Assembly: GCA_900469625.1 (NCBI GenBank)
Contig: UBXV01000041.1
Coordinates: forward strand, 36,794 to 74,524
Source of the DNA: Hyphomicrobiales bacterium
GTDB taxonomy: Bacteria; Pseudomonadota; Alphaproteobacteria; Rhizobiales; Rhizobiaceae
Length of the DNA stretch: 37,731 nucleotides
Direction: 5' to 3'
The notes beneath the pieces are model-generated. The model had not been told where the DNA came from. It saw nothing but the letters and a program-made list of their open reading frames with translations, and did not search any database. Below are positions 1-5,182 of this stretch, in pieces; position 1 is the first letter of the stretch, and every line of letters begins with the position of its first letter. Both the position numbers and the translations under genes were made by a program.

Positions 1-330
1 CCGGGCCGGGCGCGGCGAAGCGTGGTCCTCCTCAGGGACGGTGCGATTGCCGGCTATGGCACGCTGCGCGCCTGCCGGCAGGGCTACCGGATCGGTCCGC
101 TGTTTTCCGAAAGTGAGACGGCTGCCGATCTGATCTTCCGAAAGCTTGCGACGACGGTGAAGGGCGAGGAGGTCTTTCTCGACATTCCCGAGCCGAATGC
201 CTCGGCGCGGGCGCTATGCGAGCGCTACAACATGAAGCCGGTATTCGAGACGGCACGCATGTATCGCGGCGCCGCGCCCGATCTGCCGCTCGCCCGCATT
301 TACGGCATCACCACCTTCGAACTCGGCTGA
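1..330 (+). CDS. GNAT-family N-acetyltransferase, C-terminal part (5' end outside window)
   Basis: The reading frame is open from base 1 to the TGA at 328-330, so the gene begins before the window. A GTG lies at 22, but in-frame codons continue upstream of it and I treat it as an internal valine. The visible part contains GYRIGPLFSES followed by an alpha helix and later NASARALCERYNMKP. This matches the second half of GNAT acetyltransferases that carry an extra C-terminal domain, where a glycine-rich turn is followed by the N-x-x-A-x-x-L-x-x-x-x-x-F/M pattern. Such enzymes move an acetyl group from acetyl-CoA to an amine; the substrate cannot be told from this fragment. The gene converges on the ABC-F gene at 373, separated by a short hairpin. 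Confidence 0.7.
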   Translation, partial: PGRARRSVVLLRDGAIAGYGTLRACRQGYRIGPLFSESETAADLIFRKLATTVKGEEVFLDIPEPNASARALCERYNMKPVFETARMYRGAAPDLPLARIYGITTFELG

Positions 331-349
331 CCGACGCGGCTAGCGTCGG
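331..349. terminator. Short hairpin between two convergent genes
   Basis: Arms CCGACGC (331-337) and GCGTCGG (343-349) form a perfect 7-bp stem with a five-base loop, directly after the stop codon of the acetyltransferase. No T-run follows on either strand, so it may stop transcription weakly, be Rho-assisted, or only protect RNA 3' ends. Confidence 0.4.
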
Positions 350-372
350 GAGATCGGTTCCTGCCCGCTGGA

Positions 373-2262
373 TCAACTGGCCATCGCCTCTTCGTACTCG
401 GACGAGAGTTCGAGCCACTGCTCCTCGGCATGGGCAAGCTTGTCGACCGCATCCGAGCGTTCCTTGGCTTTCTGTGCAGCCTTTGCCGGTGACTTTTCGT
501 AGAGCGCGGGGTCGGCGAGTTCCGTGTCGAGCGCTTGAATCACTTTCTCCAGCTTTGCCGTCAGCGATTCGATTTCATTGATCTTTTTCCTGAGCGGCGC
601 CAGCGAGGCGCGCTTGTCCGCATTGGCCTTGCGCTGGTCGGCCTTCGACAGCGAATCGTCCGCGCCGGCACTCTTCGCCTTGTCGTCCTTCGCCTTCGGG
701 CCGCCGACGATCAGGCTACGGTAGTCTTCGAGGTCTCCATCGTAGCTCGTCACGGTCCCGTCGCGCACCAGCCACAGCCGGTCCGCGGTCGCCTCGATCA
801 GGTGGCGATCATGCGAGATCAGGATCACGGCGCCGGAATAGTCGTTGAGCGCGGTGATCAACGCATTGCGGCTGTCGATGTCGAGGTGGTTGGTCGGCTC
901 GTCGAGGATCAGCAGGTTGGGGGCGTCGAAGGCCGCAAGGCCCATCAGCAGGCGCGCCTTTTCACCGCCCGACAGATCCTTGGCCGGCGTTTCCATTTTC
1001 TCCGTCGCAAGGCCCATCTGCGCCACGCGGGCGCGCACCTTTGCTTCCGGTGCTTCCGGCATGCGGCGACGCACGTGCTCGACGGCGCTCTGGGTCGGGA
1101 TCAGATCGTCCAGCTGATGCTGGGCGAAGAAGCCCACTTTCAGGTTCGGCGCGATTTTCAGTTCGCCGGATTCAGGCGCAAGCCGACCGGAAATGAACTT
1201 GGCGAAGGTTGACTTGCCGTTGCCGTTCGAGCCGAGCAGGGCGATGCGGTCGTCGGTGTCGATGCGAAGGTTCAGGCGCTTGAGGATCGGCTTGCCCGGC
1301 TCGTACCCGACGGTGCCGCCGGTGACGGCGATGATCGGGGAAGCGGCTTCCTTTTCGGGATCGGGGAAGGAAAAGCCCTGGACGTGATCCTCGATCACGG
1401 CCGCGATCGTGCCCATGCGTTCCAGCGCCTTGACGCGACTTTGGGCCTGGCGAGCCTTGGTAGCCTTGGCCTTGAAGCGGTCAATGAAGCTTTGCAGGTG
1501 TTTGCGAGCCGCGTCGTTCTTGGCCTTGGCCTTCATCTGCAGTTCGTCGGCTTCCGCCTTCTGCCGCTCGAACTGGTCATAGGGCCCACGATAGAAGGTG
1601 AGCTTTTTCTGGTCGAGATGAACGATGGCGTTGACCGCCGTGTTCAACAGGTCGCGGTCGTGGCTGATGATGATGACGGTGTGCGGATAGCGGCGGATGT
1701 AATCCTCGAGCCAGAGCGTGCCTTCAAGGTCGAGATAGTTGGTCGGCTCGTCGAGCAACAGCAGGTCCGGCTCGGAGAACAGCACGCCCGCCAACGCCAC
1801 TCGCATCCGCCAGCCGCCGGAGAAGGAGGAGGCGGGCCGCAACTGCGCTTCGTGGTCGAAGCCGAGGCCGGCGAGAATGCTTGCGGCGCGCGCTTCGGCC
1901 GAGTGGGCGCCAATATCGGCAAGCCGCGTCTGGATTTCGGCGATCCGGTGTGGATCGGTGGCGGTCTCCGCCTCGGCGACGAGTGCCGTGCGTTCCTTGT
2001 CGGCCTTGAGCACGATCTCGATCAGCGGCTCTTCCGTGCCGGGCGCTTCCTGCGCGACCTGGCCGATCCGCGCATTCTTGGGTAGCGCTATCGTGCCGGC
2101 TTCCGACGCGAACTCGCCGGTAATGATACGGAACAGTGTCGATTTCCCGGCGCCGTTTCGCCCCACAAGCCCGGCCTTCGTGCCGGCGGGCAGCGTTACG
2201 GATGCGTTTTCGATGAGGAGACGGCCCGCGATGCGGGCGGAAAGGCCGGAAATCTGGATCAT
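373..2262 (-). CDS. ABC-F family ATPase, YheS-like
   Basis: This soluble protein of 629 residues has two ABC ATPase domains and no membrane segments. The first has Walker A GRNGAGKST (34-42), signature FSGGW (147-151), Walker B LLLLDEPTN (167-175) and switch His201. The second has GSNGNGKST (345-353), LSGGEKAR (431-438), LDEPTNHLD (454-462) and His485. Residues about 240-300 are the charged linker that ABC-F proteins insert into the ribosomal E site, with FKAKATKARQAQSRVKALERM. A lysine-rich coiled coil fills the C-terminus from about 530. Length, linker and tail agree best with E. coli YheS (about 637 residues) rather than EttA or Uup. The expected role is ATP-dependent action on stalled or idle ribosomes. 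Antibiotic resistance ABC-F proteins share the architecture, but nothing here points that way. Confidence 0.92.
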   Translation of the reverse strand: MIQISGLSARIAGRLLIENASVTLPAGTKAGLVGRNGAGKSTLFRIITGEFASEAGTIALPKNARIGQVAQEAPGTEEPLIEIVLKADKERTALVAEAETATDPHRIAEIQTRLADIGAHSAEARAASILAGLGFDHEAQLRPASSFSGGWRMRVALAGVLFSEPDLLLLDEPTNYLDLEGTLWLEDYIRRYPHTVIIISHDRDLLNTAVNAIVHLDQKKLTFYRGPYDQFERQKAEADELQMKAKAKNDAARKHLQSFIDRFKAKATKARQAQSRVKALERMGTIAAVIEDHVQGFSFPDPEKEAASPIIAVTGGTVGYEPGKPILKRLNLRIDTDDRIALLGSNGNGKSTFAKFISGRLAPESGELKIAPNLKVGFFAQHQLDDLIPTQSAVEHVRRRMPEAPEAKVRARVAQMGLATEKMETPAKDLSGGEKARLLMGLAAFDAPNLLILDEPTNHLDIDSRNALITALNDYSGAVILISHDRHLIEATADRLWLVRDGTVTSYDGDLEDYRSLIVGGPKAKDDKAKSAGADDSLSKADQRKANADKRASLAPLRKKINEIESLTAKLEKVIQALDTELADPALYEKSPAKAAQKAKERSDAVDKLAHAEEQWLELSSEYEEAMAS

Positions 2263-2587
2263 TGCGGCCTTTTGCCCGGACTCAAGGCGGAAGGCAAGTG
2301 CCGCGCGGCGACTGCCGTTTAGAGCCTGCGCGTTGAGGTGAAGTTCGTGGTTTTCAAGGAGGCATTGTTATCGATTTTTGAACAACGCGTTCCGAACAGA
2401 GATACTACACATCCTCATCGTGAGGGACCATCTGTTTAAGCGAAGGGCAGCGAAAGGCTCTTCGGACCGCTTCGATCGACTGAACGCCATCGGCAAGGCC
2501 ACCGCGTTTAAGGAACGACCGATCCGGCCAGACGTAGTTTTGATGAAACACGCGTTCAAGGGAACGCGCCTCCCAGGAGAAAAGACG
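2263..2587. other. 325-bp intergenic region upstream of the small exported protein genes
   Basis: This holds the promoter side of both the ABC-F gene (minus) and the first small exported protein gene (plus). The reading frame of the small gene stays open upstream to about 2378, but that part has no ribosome binding site or signal-peptide character and I leave it out. One candidate promoter is listed separately at 2512-2539. The strong Shine-Dalgarno AGGAG for the downstream gene lies at about 2575-2579. I see no RNA gene or repeat here. Confidence 0.6.
2512..2539 (+). promoter_or_regulatory. Possible EcfG/RpoE2-type stress promoter
   Basis: GGAAC (2512-2516) is followed after 16 bases by CGTAGTT (2533-2539). 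The general stress sigma factor of alphaproteobacteria is known to use GGAAC, a 16-17 base spacer and CGTT. The -35 match is exact and the -10 match is partial (CGTA). It lies about 50 bases before the ATG of the small exported protein gene. This is a motif match by eye only. Confidence 0.3.
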
Positions 2588-2875
2588 ATGAAAACCACCA
2601 TCCACACCGCACTCGCCGCAGCCCTCGTTGCCACTGCCGTTCTCGGTGGTGCCTCGGCCGCCTTTGCCGGCGGCAGCTACTACGAAGGCATCAGCCCGAT
2701 GCCGCTCTTTACCGAGCGCGGACCCAGCGCCGCCGGAAGCTCCAACTTGAACATTCGCGGTTCGGAAGCCGGTTATGTCGACCGCACCGCAACCGGCTCG
2801 GTCAGCAACTACAGTGTTGCCCCGCGTGTCGTTCGCGGCGGCGAAGGCGAATACTACCAGGGCATCTCCCGCTAA
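2588..2875 (+). CDS. Small exported protein with GSYYEG/GEYYQG motifs
   Basis: The 95-residue protein begins at ATG 2588 after the Shine-Dalgarno AGGAG. A signal peptide covers residues 1-27 (basic start, alanine/leucine core, ASAAFA before cleavage), leaving a mature chain of about 68 residues that starts GGSYYEGISP. The same pattern returns at the C-terminus as GEYYQGISR, so the mature protein is bracketed by two G-x-YY-x-G-I-S modules around a serine/glycine-rich middle. It has no cysteine and no membrane helix. The gene just downstream is a clear paralog sharing the signal region, the SYYEG block and an ATG(S/A) block. I do not recognise a characterised family. A periplasmic or secreted location is inferred from the signal peptide. 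Confidence 0.8.
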   Translation: MKTTIHTALAAALVATAVLGGASAAFAGGSYYEGISPMPLFTERGPSAAGSSNLNIRGSEAGYVDRTATGSVSNYSVAPRVVRGGEGEYYQGISR

Positions 2876-2892
2876 GGCGCAGTGCTTCGATG

Positions 2893-2917
2893 GTCATGGG
2901 GCGTCCTGCCCCATGAC
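2893..2917 (+). other. Perfect intercistronic stem-loop
   Basis: Arms GTCATGGGGC (2893-2902) and GCCCCATGAC (2908-2917) pair over ten bases with loop GTCCT. It sits between the stop of the first small exported gene and the Shine-Dalgarno of the second. No T-run follows, so it is more likely an RNA-stability or processing element, or a weak attenuator, than an intrinsic terminator. Confidence 0.55.
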
Positions 2918-2944
2918 ACCTCATCTCCTTCAAGGAAAACTCCC

Positions 2945-3223
2945 ATGAACAAGTCCATCGCAACGCTTCTCGTTGCCGCTGCAACGCTTGCCGGCGCGTC
3001 CACGGCCTTTGCCGGCGGCAGCTACTACGAGGGCGTCAGCCCGACGCCGCTGTTTACCGGCCGCGCGGCCGCTTCGGCAGGTGCGGGCGCCTCCGCGAGC
3101 ACCGTTGATAGCGGCGACTACTACGCCGGCGTCGAGAACAAGGCGGTCGATGCCACCGCGACCGGCGCAATTGCGCGCGGTCAAGCAAAGGCCTTCGGCA
3201 AGGTCAGCCAGGACAATCAGTAA
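2945..3223 (+). CDS. Small exported protein, paralog of the preceding gene
   Basis: The start ATG at 2945 is preceded by AAGGA (2932-2936). The product is 92 residues, with a signal peptide ending ASTAFA at about residue 23 and a mature start GGSYYEGVSPTPLFTGR, nearly the same as the neighbour's GGSYYEGISPMPLFTER. A second module, GDYYAGVEN, lies mid-chain rather than at the end. The C-terminal part is alanine-rich and ends in a polar lysine-containing tail. The two genes look like a tandem duplication whose middle and end have diverged. They are probably co-transcribed across the hairpin at 2893-2917 and stop at the terminator at 3245. Function is unknown to me. Confidence 0.8.
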   Translation: MNKSIATLLVAAATLAGASTAFAGGSYYEGVSPTPLFTGRAAASAGAGASASTVDSGDYYAGVENKAVDATATGAIARGQAKAFGKVSQDNQ

Positions 3224-3244
3224 ACCACGCCAGACGGACGACCT

Positions 3245-3287
3245 GATAACCCGGTCCCGCCATGCGGGGCCGGGTTATCTCGTTTTG
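3245..3287 (+). terminator. Strong intrinsic terminator after the small exported pair
   Basis: A 16-pair stem (3245-3260 with 3264-3279, containing one G-T pair) has a three-base loop and is followed by TCTCGTTTTGG. It ends the transcript of the small exported genes 22 bases after the second stop codon and insulates the MarR gene that begins at 3312. Confidence 0.8.
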
Positions 3288-3311
3288 GCGTTGCCAAAGA
3301 GGTGATTTGCC

Positions 3312-3782
3312 ATGACAGAAAAAATAGAAGTCGCTGAGCGGCTCTTCGAACTTTACCACCGAGTCCATCGCCTGGTGAACGTGTCGATGAGTGAAGAAGG
3401 CGTATCGCTGGCGCGCAGCAAGTTCCTGTTCTATCTCAGCGAACTCGGCCCCTGTCGCTGCGCCGACATCGCCTCGGCGCTGAGCTTTGCGCCGCGAACC
3501 GTAACCGAGGCAATCGACGGCCTGGAGCGGGACGGCATGGTGATCCGTGAGCCGGACCCGGACGACCGGCGGGCCAAGATCATCTCGATCACAAACCTCG
3601 GGCGTGCTGGTCTCGAAGCCGCGCTCCAGCCGCGTCGCCAGATGATCGAGGAGCTTTTCTCCGCCCTCGACGACAAGGAGCGTTCGGATCTTTATCGCAT
3701 GCTCGGTGTGCTGGGCGATAAGGCTTGCGAAATCGGCTCGAGCCGGATGATCGGCCAAGAGCTGCCGGCGGAGGCCGCCTAG
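3312..3782 (+). CDS. MarR-family transcriptional regulator
   Basis: The protein has 156 residues, the usual MarR size. An N-terminal dimerisation helix is followed by a winged helix-turn-helix: CADIASALSFAPRTVTEAID (about 50-69) holds the second and recognition helices. The wing PDPDDRRAKIISIT (81-94) carries the D-x-R signature of the family. The C-terminal helices complete the dimer. The start ATG at 3312 has AGGTG eight to nine bases upstream. It lies after a strong terminator, so it should have its own promoter. The nearest possible targets are the small exported genes upstream or itself. No palindromic operator was obvious in the short gap before it. The ligand cannot be inferred. Confidence 0.9.
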   Translation: MTEKIEVAERLFELYHRVHRLVNVSMSEEGVSLARSKFLFYLSELGPCRCADIASALSFAPRTVTEAIDGLERDGMVIREPDPDDRRAKIISITNLGRAGLEAALQPRRQMIEELFSALDDKERSDLYRMLGVLGDKACEIGSSRMIGQELPAEAA

Positions 3783-3848
3783 GCCTATCGGCGCGACGAA
3801 ACCGTGTCGCGCAAGGGGCTTTGACGGTTCGCGATCGCGCCGCCCGGT

Positions 3849-4934
3849 TCAGGCGGCGTGCGGCGAATAGGTCTTGGTTCGTTTACCGCCGAGCTCGGCC
3901 GAATAGGCAAGAATGCCCGAACGGGAACCTGCGCGCGCGGCGGCCAGCGCCAATTCGGCCTTCTGGATGAAATCACTCGGCGCATCCGTCGGCTGGGCCA
4001 TCGCGATGCCGGCGGAGAGCGAAAGTGCCTCCGGGGTGAAGGCGCGGCCGGGCAGGGCGACGCGCAGCGCCTCTACCGATTGCCGGATACGCAATGCGAT
4101 CGCTGCGGCGTTCTCCTGCGTGACATTGCTGCAGATGAACGCAAACTCCTGTCCGCCGACGCGTGCGACGAAGTCGTTCTTCTTGATCGACTTGCGAAAC
4201 AGCGTCGAAAGCTTGCCAAGCGTCTTTTCGACGGCGGCGGGGCCATGCTGTTCGGCAATGCCGCGCAATCCTTCGACCGATACGGCGAGCAGGGCATTCG
4301 TCTCGGACTTGTCTTCGGCCTCAAGCAAGGTTTTCAGGCGGGCCGTCAAAGCCAGGCGGTTGGGCAGGCCGGTGACGGGATCCCGCGTCAATGGTTTGCG
4401 GCTTTCCTCGAACGCGCCTTCCAGCACGGCAAAGCGCTCTGCGCCTGCCTCGAGTGCCGCTTGAAACGCCAGTTCTTCATTCACCAGCAGGCCTGCCGCG
4501 TCCCGCAGCCTTGCCGCGTCATCGGCAAATTCCGAGAGACCGGCAACCGGGTCGGCAGCCAGGCGCTCTCTGAAGCGGTCGAGTTGGCTTCGAAAGGCAT
4601 GTTTCTGGGCGAGCCCATGCCTGAGCTGCATCGCGAGTTCGCTGAGCGCCTCCTGGGCTGCAACTCGCGCGCGGTCGGCGGCAAGCGCTCCATGGGTGAC
4701 GAGCATGTGCCTCAGCCCGAGTTCGTCGAGGGCATCCTGCTGCGGTTTGGAACCAAGTGCCATGAGGTCGCGCGAAAGTTGCGGCCGCCGGCCTGAGAGC
4801 GCCTCATAAACGAGCTCGTAGTTGCGCGGCAGCGCCGTGATCCCGAGCTGAGACATGGTTTGCGCCACTTTCAAGATGATTGCGGTGCTTTTTATCTGTG
4901 ATCCGCCGGTGTCTGCGGGAGCTTGCCTGGTCAT
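3849..4934 (-). CDS. Degenerate GGDEF-domain protein, probably not an active diguanylate cyclase
   Basis: This cytoplasmic protein has 361 residues. Residues 1-180 are a helical, charged region without membrane segments, and the C-terminal half is a GGDEF domain starting at DPVTGLPNR (185-193). The signature reads GGQEF (260-264), so the acidic residue that helps bind metal is glutamine. The other metal-site segment, usually D-I-D-H-F, reads SVEGL (219-223). The product-inhibition site R-x-x-D is K-x-x-D (251-254). From what is known of PleD-type enzymes, loss of these acids should abolish c-di-GMP synthesis, so it may be a binding or scaffold protein. The start ATG at 4934 has GAGGA about ten bases upstream. 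The gene is divergent from the large fusion gene at 5183. Confidence 0.85.
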   Translation of the reverse strand: MTRQAPADTGGSQIKSTAIILKVAQTMSQLGITALPRNYELVYEALSGRRPQLSRDLMALGSKPQQDALDELGLRHMLVTHGALAADRARVAAQEALSELAMQLRHGLAQKHAFRSQLDRFRERLAADPVAGLSEFADDAARLRDAAGLLVNEELAFQAALEAGAERFAVLEGAFEESRKPLTRDPVTGLPNRLALTARLKTLLEAEDKSETNALLAVSVEGLRGIAEQHGPAAVEKTLGKLSTLFRKSIKKNDFVARVGGQEFAFICSNVTQENAAAIALRIRQSVEALRVALPGRAFTPEALSLSAGIAMAQPTDAPSDFIQKAELALAAARAGSRSGILAYSAELGGKRTKTYSPHAA

Positions 4935-5125
4935 GCCGTGGTCGTCCTCGATGCCTCTATCGGATCCGCAATTACTATGACCGGACCGTATTTAAGGGAG
5001 TCTGAAGGCAACCGCCGAGCCGGCGAAACAGCGCGGTATGGTTGCTGAATTGCGACTGACCGGTGGGCGGCACAACCGCTTGGAGCAAGGAAGAAAAAAC
5101 TTGCTGTTTTCCTTCATGTTTATAG

Positions 5126-5152
5126 TTGACGGACTTTCCCGGCGATTATATT
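5126..5152 (+). promoter_or_regulatory. Candidate housekeeping promoter for the adenylation/carrier/acyltransferase gene
   Basis: TTGACG (5126-5131) and TATATT (5147-5152) resemble -35 and -10 boxes, five of six bases each, with a short 15-base spacer. They lie in an AT-rich patch about 30 bases before the ATG at 5183. The spacer is shorter than the ideal 17. Confidence 0.45.
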
Positions 5153-5182
5153 CCGCCTTGCTAAATCGGGCGGGAGGCTCGA

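Noticed and set aside
2378-2587. In-frame upstream extension of the first small exported protein
   Set aside because: It would bury the signal peptide inside the chain, while a strong AGGAG and ATG at 2588 give a textbook exported start.
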